Source: an uncultured Clostridia bacterium (GTDB lineage Bacteria; Bacillota; Clostridia; Christensenellales; Borkfalkiaceae). From it: a DNA stretch of 41,281 nt. Shown piece by piece: positions 16,363 through 25,277 of this stretch (its first letter is position 1; the number at the start of each line of letters is the position of its first letter). The stretch lies in NCBI GenBank assembly GCA_946055105.1, contig CAMGEK010000004.1, positions 1 through 41,281 on the forward strand, in the 5' to 3' direction. The notes below the pieces were generated by a model, which made no database searches, had not been told where the DNA came from, and worked only from the letters and a program-made list of their open reading frames with translations. Both the position numbers and the translations under genes were made by a program.

Positions 16363-17514
16363 ATGGTAACCACACAAACGGCTGATAACGCATTGAAATC
16401 GTATTATCTCGACGTGGTGAGCGATCAGCTCAACCTCGCGGTCAATCCTCTGCTGGCGCAGATCCGTCGCAGTACGGCGGACGTCTGGGGAAGAGACGTC
16501 AGAAAACTCGTTCGGTTCGGCGTAAACGGCGGGATCGGCGCGGGGACGGAGGACGGCGCGCTTCCCGCCGCGGGAGGCAACAATTACGCGCAATTCGTCT
16601 CGCCGCTGAAAAATCTATACGGAACCATCGAGATTTCCGATAAGGCGATCCGCGCTTCCGCGAACAACGAGGGCGCGTTCGTCAATCTGCTCAACGACGA
16701 AATGGAGGGGCTGGTGAAGAGCTCTTCGTTCAACTTCGGAAGAATGTTGTTCGGGGACGGCAGCGGCACGCTCTGCACCGCCTCCGCCGTGACGGGTACG
16801 ACGTATACCGTCGATTCCGTCGCCGCGGTTGCGGAGGGCATGATCGTGGACGTCTACGTTTCCGGCAGCGTCGCCGCGTCGGGACGCACGATCACCGCGG
16901 TGGACAGAAGCGCGAAAAAGATCACGATTTCGGGATCTGCGATCGCGACTTCGGATAAGGCGGTCTTTGTCGTTCAGGGCTCTTACGGGCTCGAACTTAC
17001 GGGACTCGGCGCGATCTTCTCCGATTCCGCTACGCTCTACGGCGTGACGAGAAACGGGAATCATTGGTTGACCCCCTATCGGGAAACGGCGGTCGGCACG
17101 ATCACGGAGACGAAAATTCAGAAGGCGATCGACGCGCTGGAAGAGAATGCCGGCAGCAAAGTCAACTTCATCGTCTGTTCCTGGGGCGTTCGCCGCGCGT
17201 TGGCGTCCGTGCTCGCGCAATACCGTCAGACGGAGAGCATGACGCTCGAAGGCGGTTTCCGTGCGATCAGCTTCAACGGAATCCCCGTCGTGGCGGACAG
17301 ATTCTGCCCGAGCGGGACCATGTACCTGTTGAACACGGACGACTTCTGCCTGCACCAGCTCTGCGACTGGCAGTGGCTGGAAGGCGAGGACGGAAAGATT
17401 CTCAAACAGAAGGCGGGCAAGCCCGTTTATACGGCGACGCTCGTCAAGTATGCCGAACTCATCTGTTCCCGTCCCTGCGGACAGGCGAAACTTTCGGGTA
17501 TCACCGAAGCGTAA
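16363..17514 (+). CDS. Phage major capsid protein (HK97-fold type)
   Basis: 383 residues. The N-terminal part (SYYLDVVSDQLNLAVNPLLAQI, then GTIEISDKAIRAS) and the C-terminal part (FIVCSWGVRRALAS, FNGIPVVADRF, NTDDFCLHQLCDWQW) match capsid proteins of the HK97 fold in clostridial phages. Residues about 150-210, rich in Thr, Ser, Val and Ala, look like an inserted beta domain (TGTTYTVDSVAAVAEGMIVD), as known in other capsid proteins. A strong AAAAGGAG precedes the ATG by 8 nt, consistent with high expression. A terminator follows directly. Confidence 0.9.
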   Translation: MVTTQTADNALKSYYLDVVSDQLNLAVNPLLAQIRRSTADVWGRDVRKLVRFGVNGGIGAGTEDGALPAAGGNNYAQFVSPLKNLYGTIEISDKAIRASANNEGAFVNLLNDEMEGLVKSSSFNFGRMLFGDGSGTLCTASAVTGTTYTVDSVAAVAEGMIVDVYVSGSVAASGRTITAVDRSAKKITISGSAIATSDKAVFVVQGSYGLELTGLGAIFSDSATLYGVTRNGNHWLTPYRETAVGTITETKIQKAIDALEENAGSKVNFIVCSWGVRRALASVLAQYRQTESMTLEGGFRAISFNGIPVVADRFCPSGTMYLLNTDDFCLHQLCDWQWLEGEDGKILKQKAGKPVYTATLVKYAELICSRPCGQAKLSGITEA

Positions 17515-17520
17515 TCATGC

Positions 17521-17548
17521 AAAGAGCGGGGGAAACCCCGCTCTTTTT
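17521..17548 (+). terminator. Terminator after the major capsid gene
   Basis: AAAGAGCGGGG pairs perfectly with CCCCGCTCTTT over a GAAA tetraloop, followed by TT. It sits inside the gene row, so it probably reduces expression of the low-copy connector genes downstream. Confidence 0.88.
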
Positions 17549-17564
17549 AATCGGGAGGTAAAAT

Positions 17565-18125
17565 ATGTTGGTGAAAGAAGTCGTCGCGCTTGCCGCGGCG
17601 AACATGGGTCGGGAAGATCTCGTGAACGACGCCGAAACGCTCGAAGGAGAGCCGTCGGGGGAACTCGCGTCCCTTCTGCGTTGCTATAATCTCGTCGAAA
17701 ACGAGGTCGCGCTCGACTATTTTCCGCTCAAACGGTGCGAGCGTCTGTCCGCGGAGGAAGGTCGGATTCCCTATTCTTCCTTTTCGATGGCGCCCGTGAA
17801 CGTGATTCGCGTGGAGAACGGGGCGGGGCGCGCGCTCGCGTTTGAACTGTTTCCCGATCATCTCTGTCTGTCGGACGGGAAGGGGGAAGAAGCGATCGTC
17901 ACGTACGCCTATTCTCCTGCGGAAAAGAAATGGACGGAGGAAAGCGCCTTCTCGGACGGCGCGATTTCGGCGCGGTTGCTCGCTTTCGGCGTTGCGGGAG
18001 AGTTCTGTCTTTCGCGCGGGCAATTTTCCGAGGCTTCCGTATGGGAAAAGCGGTATCAGGACGCGTTACGCGCCGCGAATACGCCCTGCCGCAGACGCGC
18101 GATGCGGTCGAGGAGATGGGCGTGA
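17565..18125 (+). CDS. Head-tail connector / tail accessory protein (P22 gp4-like position)
   Basis: 186 residues. An N-terminal helical region (VKEVVALAAANMGREDLVND, LLRCYNLVENEVALDYFPLK), a strand-rich middle (FELFPDHLCLSDGKGEEAIV) and a C-terminal helix (QFSEASVWEKRYQDALRAA) resemble head-completion adaptors of the gp6/gp4 kind. A GGGAGG site precedes the ATG. It follows the capsid gene and a terminator and is coupled to the next gene by a GTGA overlap. The role is inferred mainly from order and secondary structure. Confidence 0.7.
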   Translation: MLVKEVVALAAANMGREDLVNDAETLEGEPSGELASLLRCYNLVENEVALDYFPLKRCERLSAEEGRIPYSSFSMAPVNVIRVENGAGRALAFELFPDHLCLSDGKGEEAIVTYAYSPAEKKWTEESAFSDGAISARLLAFGVAGEFCLSRGQFSEASVWEKRYQDALRAANTPCRRRAMRSRRWA

Positions 18126-19417
18126 GATACCGGAAAGATTTGTCTGCGCCCGCCTTTACCGCAAGGACGGTGAAGCTCGAAGGCTGTTCCGCGTTCCGCG
18201 AACGGGAAGACGCGCTCGTAGCGGAAAAATGCGTGCAGTTTCGTCCGGACGGAGACGCGTTCGTGTGCGGAGAGGGCGGAAAAATATTGACGGAAGCGAC
18301 GGGGATTTTCCGTTTGATGCGGGGCATGGACGGCGTCGTCGGATACGGCGACGGAAAAATCTACTGCTTTTACGGAGAAAAAACGGAAATCGGAGCGACG
18401 GAGACGCCGAACGCCGTCGTGGAATGGAAAGACGCGGACGGCGTACCGAGAACGTACGCCGTATCCGACCGGAAAATCGTGCGGTTGGACGCGGGCGGCG
18501 TAACGGAGATCGAAGGCGCGGCGGGAGGCGTTTGCGCCGCGGTCCATTACGAGCGGTTGTTTACCGCGAGCGGCGATCGCGTGCGCTATTCCCGCGCGCT
18601 GGCTCCCGAAGATTGGACGGAGGCGGCGCAGGGCGCGGGATACGTCGATCTTCCTTCGGAGGACGGAGCGATCGTGGCGATGGTCTCGTACAAGGAAAAA
18701 CTCTATCTGTTCCGTGAGCGCGGGATCATGCAGCTGCGCGTTTTAGGGGATAATCTGAATTTCAAGGCGGCGTCCATGCCCTATTCCTGTGGGAAACTCT
18801 ACCCGAGGACGGTGGTAAACTGCGGCAAACGCGTGTTATTCCTGACCGATCGCGGACTGTATGCGTTCAACGGCGCGGGGTGCGTGCGATTGGGCGGGAG
18901 CGGGTTTTCCTCGCTCGATCTCAGCGCGGACATGGTTGCCGCAAACGTCGGAGACCGATATTATCTTGCGGCGACGAGCGAGGGGCGGCGCAGGATTCTC
19001 TCCTACGACGAACAGACGGAGACGGGATATTTTATCCGCGCGGGGGCGAAGGAACTCGCCTCCGACGGCAAAACGCTCTACTATACGGCGGAGGGAAAAC
19101 TCTGCCGTCTCACGGAGCGCGGATTTCCCGAGGGCGAGCGCGCCGCGTGTACGCTCGAAAGCTGCCGCTCGTCGTTCGGATTGTCGGGAGAACGGAAATT
19201 CCTCGACGGCATTACGCTGTCGGGAGAGGGATTTTTCCGCGTGACGGCGACGGGCGAGACGTGCGAAAGAGCTGCGGGAAGGGCGGGTGAAAAACTGCGG
19301 TTTTCCGCGCCCGTCCGCGGTTCGTCCTTCCGTCTCCGCATCGAAAGCGGTTCGGAGGGCGTCTGTCTGCGGGGAATTACGTTGAACATGCGGGAGGAGA
19401 ACGCGTATGGTTATTGA
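18122..19417 (+). CDS. Phage beta-propeller protein (P22 gp10-like position)
   Basis: 431 residues. The ORF track starts at 17930, but the first 64 codons are an out-of-frame copy of the connector gene. The GTG at 18122 overlaps the connector stop (GTGA) and follows GAGGAG by 6 nt, so it is preferred. Repeated strand patterns with HYERLFTASGDRVRYSRAL, VSYKEKLYLFRERGIMQL and VLFLTDRGLYAFNG are typical of the propeller found in phage packaged-DNA-stabilising or tail proteins. In P22 this protein closes the portal after packaging. The C-terminal 130 residues look like a separate beta-sandwich. Confidence 0.75.
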   Translation: MRYRKDLSAPAFTARTVKLEGCSAFREREDALVAEKCVQFRPDGDAFVCGEGGKILTEATGIFRLMRGMDGVVGYGDGKIYCFYGEKTEIGATETPNAVVEWKDADGVPRTYAVSDRKIVRLDAGGVTEIEGAAGGVCAAVHYERLFTASGDRVRYSRALAPEDWTEAAQGAGYVDLPSEDGAIVAMVSYKEKLYLFRERGIMQLRVLGDNLNFKAASMPYSCGKLYPRTVVNCGKRVLFLTDRGLYAFNGAGCVRLGGSGFSSLDLSADMVAANVGDRYYLAATSEGRRRILSYDEQTETGYFIRAGAKELASDGKTLYYTAEGKLCRLTERGFPEGERAACTLESCRSSFGLSGERKFLDGITLSGEGFFRVTATGETCERAAGRAGEKLRFSAPVRGSSFRLRIESGSEGVCLRGITLNMREENAYGY

Positions 19418-19898
19418 TATCATCGATCTGACTTCGGACGAGTATTCCAATCTGTCCGCGGTGCAGCTCGCCATGGTGCGTGCGGCGCAGGCGAAGAAGG
19501 ATAAAATTTTAGCCGACGCGGAGGAGCGGAAAGGGGAGCTGTTCCGATTGACGCTTTCCAACCGCACGGCGCGCTCGACGGCGTTGCGGGACGCGCAGGC
19601 GCAGATCGACGAGCGGGCGCTCGCGGAGATCGAAACGGTGAGAAGCGATTTGAAATATCAGATCGCATACGAGGGAATCGCGCAGGAGGGGAACGAGTAC
19701 GGACCCTACCGCTATCCCGAAAATCCGAACTACAATCTCACCTATTCGCAGCGTTTCCTTGTCGTGCGGAATTACTATATGAGCGCGACGAGCGATCCGA
19801 ACGCGCGCTTGCAGGCGTATTCGATGGATACGCTTGCGCGGGAATATCTAGGCGAGTTCTATCAGACGCTCTACGAATTGCTTGCCTCTTACTGCTGA
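19407..19898 (+). CDS. Unidentified last gene of the phage-like module
   Basis: 163 residues with no recognised family. The first 95 residues are strongly helical and charged (AMVRAAQAKKDKILADAEERK), suggesting a coiled coil; the rest is Tyr/Asn-rich (GPYRYPENPNYNLTYSQRF). It overlaps the propeller gene by 11 nt, so it belongs to the same transcript. By position it would match a tail needle or plug gene, but there is no sequence support for that. Confidence 0.7.
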   Translation: MVIDIIDLTSDEYSNLSAVQLAMVRAAQAKKDKILADAEERKGELFRLTLSNRTARSTALRDAQAQIDERALAEIETVRSDLKYQIAYEGIAQEGNEYGPYRYPENPNYNLTYSQRFLVVRNYYMSATSDPNARLQAYSMDTLAREYLGEFYQTLYELLASYC

Positions 19899-19913
19899 AT
19901 TTTGGACGGGGAA

Positions 19914-19943
19914 GTATAAATCGGACGCGGATTTGCCAAATTA
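19914..19943 (+). promoter_or_regulatory. Putative sigma-G (forespore) promoter of spoVAC
   Basis: GTATA, an 18-nt spacer and CAAATTA. The -35 fits the sigma-G consensus, the spacing is exact and the -10 has one mismatch to CATAHTA. spoVA operons are sigma-G controlled in Bacillus. It starts 15 nt after the last phage-like gene. Confidence 0.6.
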
Positions 19944-20040
19944 TAGGTATGAGAAAGATTCGTACCAATCCGCTCGGCAAGACGCGGGACGAGCGCGAAA
20001 CGTGCTTCCCTTCCTCGGAACGGGAGGAGGTGCGTTCGGA

Positions 20041-20496
20041 ATGACGGGAAAAAACAGGGAAAACTATAACCGGAATTATATCGCGTACGTCAATTCGTTC
20101 GATCCGCCGACCAAGCATTTCAAGACGTGCGGACACGCGTTTCTCGTAGGGGGATTTATCTGTTCCGTAGGGCAGTTCTTCCGATATATGCTGGAATTTG
20201 CGGGATTGACGGGCGAGGAGCTGGCGGGCGCCGTTTCGATATTACTGATATTTCTCGGAACGCTGTTGACGGGCTTGGGCGTGTACGATCGGATCGGTCG
20301 GCATGCGGGCGCGGGCAGTATCGTTCCGATTACGGGGTTCGCCAATTCCGTCGCCTCTCCCGCGATCGAATTTAAGACGGAAGGTTTCGTCTACGGCATG
20401 GCGGCGAAGATGTTCATTGTCGCGGGACCGATTATCGTGTTCGGCGTAAGCGCGGGCGCGGCGGTCGGGATCGTCTATTGGCTGTTGGGGCTGTAA
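20041..20496 (+). CDS. spoVAC: Stage V sporulation protein AC
   Basis: 151 residues from the ATG at 20041, chosen because GGAGGAGG lies 10 nt before it; the ORF-track start at 19882 runs through the sigma-G promoter. SpoVAC is an inner-forespore-membrane channel component for calcium dipicolinate uptake in sporulation and release in germination. Family segments are HAFLVGGFICSVGQ, LLTGLGVYDRIG, the long AGAGSIVPITGFANSVASPAIE and EGFVYGMAAKMF, with four or so membrane helices. SpoVAC is usually followed by spoVAD and spoVAE; here a terminator follows at once and neither gene is in the window. Confidence 0.95.
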   Translation: MTGKNRENYNRNYIAYVNSFDPPTKHFKTCGHAFLVGGFICSVGQFFRYMLEFAGLTGEELAGAVSILLIFLGTLLTGLGVYDRIGRHAGAGSIVPITGFANSVASPAIEFKTEGFVYGMAAKMFIVAGPIIVFGVSAGAAVGIVYWLLGL

Positions 20497-20512
20497 AAAT
20501 TCATGGAACAGG

Positions 20513-20545
20513 AAGCGGATGCGTTCTGAGAGCGCATCCGCTTTT
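20513..20545 (+). terminator. Terminator of spoVAC
   Basis: AAGCGGATGCG pairs perfectly with CGCATCCGCTT (11 bp), with TTTTCTTT following. Confidence 0.85.
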
Positions 20546-20688
20546 CTTTATGGGCTCAGAGACTCGCTCGCAGAGCAAGTTACTATGGACAAATCAAAAT
20601 CCGTACGAAAGACGGTTTTGATCATTTCAGAGAGATCCCGTTATTTTTATCTTGCGCCGAGGAGAAAGAACGACTTGACATAACAATG

Positions 20689-20725
20689 AAAAGTCCGCTG
20701 CGGAGGCGTCGTCTCAACAGCGGAC
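20689..20725 (-). terminator. Terminator of rfbB
   Basis: On minus, GTCCGCTG and CAGCGGAC form an 8-bp stem around a 17-nt loop, followed by TTTT. It lies directly after the rfbB stop codon. The 140 nt between it and the spoVAC terminator holds only a weak hairpin (CAAAATCCGT/ACGGTTTTG). Confidence 0.75.
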
Positions 20726-20732
20726 CTTTCGT

Positions 20733-21758
20733 TTATTTTCTTTCAGCGTAGTTCTTTTTGAGCCATTCCCGATTGCTTGCATTGCATTCGTCGAGCCACC
20801 ATTGGTTTTCCCGATACCATTCGATGGTGCGTTTAATGCCGTCCTCGAACGTTGTGGTCGGTTGCCAGCCGAGTTCCGCCATCGCCTTTGCGGGGTCGAT
20901 TGCATAGCGTTGATCGTGTCCGTGTCTGTCCGCAACGTGCGTTATCAACGATTCCGGTTTGCCGAGTTCGGTGAGAATGCGCTTTACAATATATAGATTG
21001 TTTCTTTCGTTGTGCCCGCCGAGATTGTACACCTCGCCGATTCTGCCCTTTTCAATGACGGCTAAAATGCCGTAGCAGTGATCTTTTACATACAGCCAGT
21101 CCCGCACGTTCAGTCCTTCGCCGTAGACGGGAAGGCTCTCGTCGTGACTTGCTTTGGAAATCATCAGGGGAATGAGCTTTTCGGGAAACTGATACGGACC
21201 GTAGTTATTGGAACAACGGGAAATCGTCACGGGCAGACCGTACGTTCTGTAATATGCGAGAACGAGCAGATCCGCGGACGCCTTGGAAGTCGAATACGGA
21301 CTGCTGGTATGTAAAGGGGTGTCCTCGTGAAAAAACAGATCGGGGCGATCCAAAGGAAGGTCGCCGTAAACTTCGTCGGTCGATACCTGATGATACCGGT
21401 CAATTCCGTACTTGCGGCAGGCGTCCATAAGGACGGCAGTGCCGAGAATGTTGGTCGTAAGGAACGCTTCGGGGTCTAAAATCGAGCGGTCGACGTGAGA
21501 TTCCGCCGCAAAGTTGACTACGGTATCGGGCTTTTCCTCCTCGAAGATTTTATAAATTTCTTCGCGGTTGCGGATATCCGTCTTATAGAATTTATAATTT
21601 GGATTTTTCAGTTCCTCTCTGATGGTAGACGGATTTGCCGCATATGTGCAAACGTCCACGTTGATGACTTTATCATCAGGTCTTTCCGCAAGCAATAATT
21701 TGCAGAAGCAATTCCCGATAAACCCCGTTCCACCCGTTACTAAAAAAGTTTTTCTCAT
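20733..21758 (-). CDS. rfbB: dTDP-glucose 4,6-dehydratase
   Basis: 341 residues. It converts dTDP-glucose to dTDP-4-keto-6-deoxyglucose, the second step toward dTDP-rhamnose. A Rossmann NAD site GGTGFIG is at residues 9-15; STDEVYGD holds the catalytic Thr-Asp-Glu and YSTSKASAD the Tyr-x3-Lys pair; RCSNNYGPYQFPEKL binds the sugar nucleotide. The length is typical. The partners rfbA, rfbC and rfbD are not adjacent. AAGGA lies 8 nt before the ATG. The surrounding region (20.5-22.4 kb) is more AT-rich than the rest of the window. Confidence 0.96.
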   Translation of the reverse strand: MRKTFLVTGGTGFIGNCFCKLLLAERPDDKVINVDVCTYAANPSTIREELKNPNYKFYKTDIRNREEIYKIFEEEKPDTVVNFAAESHVDRSILDPEAFLTTNILGTAVLMDACRKYGIDRYHQVSTDEVYGDLPLDRPDLFFHEDTPLHTSSPYSTSKASADLLVLAYYRTYGLPVTISRCSNNYGPYQFPEKLIPLMISKASHDESLPVYGEGLNVRDWLYVKDHCYGILAVIEKGRIGEVYNLGGHNERNNLYIVKRILTELGKPESLITHVADRHGHDQRYAIDPAKAMAELGWQPTTTFEDGIKRTIEWYRENQWWLDECNASNREWLKKNYAERK

Positions 21759-21877
21759 AATAAAATCCTTGTCAATGATAGCATCGTCAATCTAATTCAA
21801 TAAAAGGTAAGAAGCCGGCTTTTGCGTGAATTATTTGTATTATCAGAAATAATACGTTAAAATTTTAATTGAAATAT

Positions 21878-21920
21878 AAATGCGAGAAAGAAGCGTCCGC
21901 TCGGCTTCTTTTTCGCATTT
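21878..21920. terminator. Long hairpin between tRNA-Arg and rfbB, probable tRNA terminator
   Basis: AAATGCGAGAAAGAAGC pairs with GCTTCTTTTTCGCATTT (17 bp, one G-U) around a 9-nt loop. It lies about 40 nt downstream of the tRNA on the minus strand; the following T-run is short, so termination is likely but not certain. Confidence 0.6.
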
Positions 21921-21959
21921 CATTCACATACGGTGATTGCTTATCAATCACGGCGTATT

Positions 21960-22034
21960 TGGTACTCCCTGCGGGAATCGAACCCACAACTAGCCCTTAG
22001 GAGGGGCTTGTTATATCCATTTAACTAAGGAAGC
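21960..22034 (-). tRNA. tRNA-Arg (anticodon CCT)
   Basis: On minus the cloverleaf folds: acceptor GCTTCCT with AGGGAGT (two G-U pairs), anticodon stem AGCCC/GGGCT around loop CTCCTAA, T-arm GTGGG TTCGATT CCCGC, and an encoded CCA. The CCT anticodon reads AGG. No partial duplicate that would mark an attachment site was seen near it. Confidence 0.96.
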
Positions 22035-22315
22035 AAACGTATTTAATTGATTTTGTTCCGAAAAATAACGCATTTTCCTAAGGATGCGCATGAACCGTCG
22101 GAAAGACGCAATCGGCAACTTTCGCCGCGGACGATCAATCACCGTTTTATTCCGAAAGTTCCGTTCTATTCCGAAACTTGCGTTTCTCGAATACGGTCAA
22201 CGAAAAATCCGAAAAATATCATCGGACGACCGTATCAATATCTTACCGCATTTTTCTGAAAAAAGCAAGGGATTTTATCAACGGATTCTGATTTTCATTT
22301 TTTTGCAAAAAAATT
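22035..22315. other. AT-rich intergenic region without a supported gene
   Basis: ORFs in the track here (22047, 22084) lack ribosome sites and overlap gdhA. A near-repeated TTCCGAAA phrase (22152-22178) is the only pattern noticed. Confidence 0.5.
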
Positions 22316-22316
22316 C

Positions 22317-22344
22317 TATAAGTTCAGCTTATAGCATATATAAG
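22317..22344 (+). promoter_or_regulatory. Candidate operator: three alternating TATAAG half-sites, 11 bp apart
   Basis: TATAAG at 22317, CTTATA at 22328 and TATAAG at 22339, each starting exactly 11 bp after the previous one and in alternating orientation. They make two overlapping inverted repeats, 32-60 bp upstream of the gdhA -35 region. Confidence 0.4.
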
Positions 22345-22375
22345 CGATTCAAAACGGATTTCATGGGCAATAAAA

Positions 22376-23789
<1,414 letters not shown>

Positions 23790-23800
23790 GGAATCGTTTG

Positions 23801-23839
23801 AAAAATACGGCGGAACCGACGGTTTCGCCGTATTTTTTT
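23801..23839 (+). terminator. Terminator of gdhA
   Basis: AAAAATACGGCG pairs with CGCCGTATTTTT (12 bp) and a run of seven T follows. Confidence 0.92.
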
Positions 23840-24150
23840 GCGTTGCGAAAAAACAGTAAGCACATTCGCAATCGTATCGGTACTTTATCTTGATTGCGGA
23901 GATTCCCTGCGCTTGCCGTGGAACGGCTCACCGTAAGAGCGTTCCCGAAGTCCGGCGCGAGAGGGCTTCGGAATGGCGAATTTTATGATTTTTTCCGATA
24001 AGTCAGACGTTCGCAGTCTGATCAATCGAAAGCGTCCGTCGGGGGTTCGCATTTTTTACTTCTGCATGGGCAATTGAACAAATCCTCACCCTTATGCCGT
24101 TATGAAACGTTACAAATAGATTGGAGAAGCGGAAAAAGTTCCCCGTACGG
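23840..24150 (+). other. Intergenic region with adjacent hairpins, possible structured RNA
   Basis: No supported ORF. Within about 23900-23975 GGAAC/GTTCC and CGAAGTCC/GGGCTTCG hairpins stand side by side, and ATTCC (about 23904) could pair with GGAAT (about 23970) to close them. No known RNA family was recognised and the flanking promoter is unclear. Confidence 0.3.
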
Positions 24151-24179
24151 TTGTTTTTTCGGAAAACTTATGATATACT
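24151..24179 (+). promoter_or_regulatory. Promoter of popT
   Basis: TTGTTT, 17-nt spacer and TATACT with an extended TGa. Confidence 0.75.
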
Positions 24180-24211
24180 AAATAAGACGGATTTTTTCCG
24201 AAGGAGGTCGT

Positions 24212-25147
24212 ATGTCGGAACAAGAAGAAACACAAAAAAATTCCAGACTTGCGGAATTTCTGACCGATATTCTGCGCGGCGTCGCGATCGGCGTGGCGTT
24301 TATCATTCCGGGGTTTTCGGGCGGATCCGTCGCCGCGATTCTCGGAATCTATGAAAAATTGGTGGGAGCGATTGCGGATATTTTCCGCTCCTTCCGAAAG
24401 AGCGTGGCAATTCTGCTTCCCATCGCGCTCGGCATGATTATCGGGATCGGCGCGTTGTTGTTCCCGCTCGGCTGGGCGCTGACGAAATTCCCGATTCCGA
24501 CCGTCTGTCTGTTTGTGGGGCTCGCGCTGGGCGGACTTCCGTCCGTAAGCGAAAAAGTGCCCGGAAAACCTACGCCGAAAAATCTCGTCGCGCTTTTGAT
24601 TCCCCTTGCCGTCGCGGCGTCGCTTTCGTTCTTGCCGACCGCGGGAGACGTCGATCTGTTCTCTCTGAACGCGGGCGGGTATCTTCTGCTCGTCCTGATC
24701 GGCGTCGTCGGATCGTGCGCGCTCGTCGTTCCGGGCATTTCCGGTTCCATGCTGCTTCTCATTTTCGGATACTATAATCCGCTCATTCATCTGGTGACCG
24801 ATCATCTGTTGCACGGTCGGAACGTGGGCGTCGCGATCGCGGTGCTCGGTTGTACGGGAATCGGGATTCTGATCGGATTTTTCTGCATTTCGCTTCTCAT
24901 GAAAATTTGTCTGAAACGCTATCCGCGCGGAACGTATTTTGCGATTATCGGATTTATTCTCGGGTCGGTTCCGACGGTATTCGTTTCGACGGCGAAAGAC
25001 GCGGGGCTGACTTTGACGACGCTTCCCGCGTCGCCGTGGTATTGGATTGCGTCCGTACTGTTGCTTGCCGTCGGGATTTTCGCCGCCTACTCGTTCGTAC
25101 GTTTTGCGCGGAAGAAATCCGTTCGGGAACCGAAAGAGGAGCGTTAA
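24212..25147 (+). CDS. popT: DUF368 undecaprenyl-phosphate translocase
   Basis: 311 residues, polytopic, with about eight to ten membrane helices. The inverted-repeat hallmark of DUF368 is present: IIPGFSGGSVA at residues 31-41 and VVPGISGSMLLL in the second half. DUF368 proteins (PopT) return undecaprenyl phosphate, the lipid carrier for peptidoglycan and teichoic acids, from the outer to the inner face of the membrane. GAAGGAGG precedes the ATG by 5 nt. The gene is transcribed alone, from its own promoter to an 18-bp terminator. Confidence 0.92.
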   Translation: MSEQEETQKNSRLAEFLTDILRGVAIGVAFIIPGFSGGSVAAILGIYEKLVGAIADIFRSFRKSVAILLPIALGMIIGIGALLFPLGWALTKFPIPTVCLFVGLALGGLPSVSEKVPGKPTPKNLVALLIPLAVAASLSFLPTAGDVDLFSLNAGGYLLLVLIGVVGSCALVVPGISGSMLLLIFGYYNPLIHLVTDHLLHGRNVGVAIAVLGCTGIGILIGFFCISLLMKICLKRYPRGTYFAIIGFILGSVPTVFVSTAKDAGLTLTTLPASPWYWIASVLLLAVGIFAAYSFVRFARKKSVREPKEER

Positions 25148-25197
25148 CCGTTTGCGGCGGGAGAATACGCAAATCGTTCGGTAGCTGCCGACGTCTT

Positions 25198-25237
25198 AAA
25201 ACGCGCCCGAAAGCATTCCTGCTTTCGGGCGCGTTTT
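25198..25237. terminator. 18-bp perfect terminator after popT
   Basis: AAAACGCGCCCGAAAGCA pairs perfectly with TGCTTTCGGGCGCGTTTT over a TTCC loop. T- and A-runs on both sides make it usable from both strands, which suits the convergent popT and rnfB genes. Confidence 0.93.
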
Positions 25238-25277
25238 TGTAATTCTTGAATGGGTATTGTACAGGTTTTTTCAGATA

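Larger units (their letters stand above)
11118..19898 (+). mobile_element. Compact P22-like head module (prophage remnant or domesticated capsid locus)
   Basis: From 12385 the order is terminase large subunit, small HTH protein, portal, scaffold, major capsid, connector, beta-propeller, unknown. This closely follows the podovirus P22 arrangement of portal, scaffold, coat, tail accessory factor and packaged-DNA-stabilising propeller. Genes overlap by 4-20 nt. No integrase, repressor, replication, holin, endolysin or tail-fibre gene and no att repeat was seen. Base and codon use match the neighbours, which suggests long residence. The edges are set by gene content only. Confidence 0.7.

Noticed and set aside
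19949-20044. 31-residue ORF (MRKIRTNPLGK...) overlapping the spoVAC start by ATGA
   Set aside because: No SD, and its ATG falls on the predicted sigma-G start point; coupling is possible but unsupported.
21960-22034. tRNA-Arg as the attachment site of the phage-like module
   Set aside because: No duplicate of the tRNA end was seen near 11.1 kb, and rfbB and spoVAC lie between.
24110-24814. 234-residue minus ORF opposite popT
   Set aside because: Shadow; the popT frame has the DUF368 motifs, promoter, SD and terminator.
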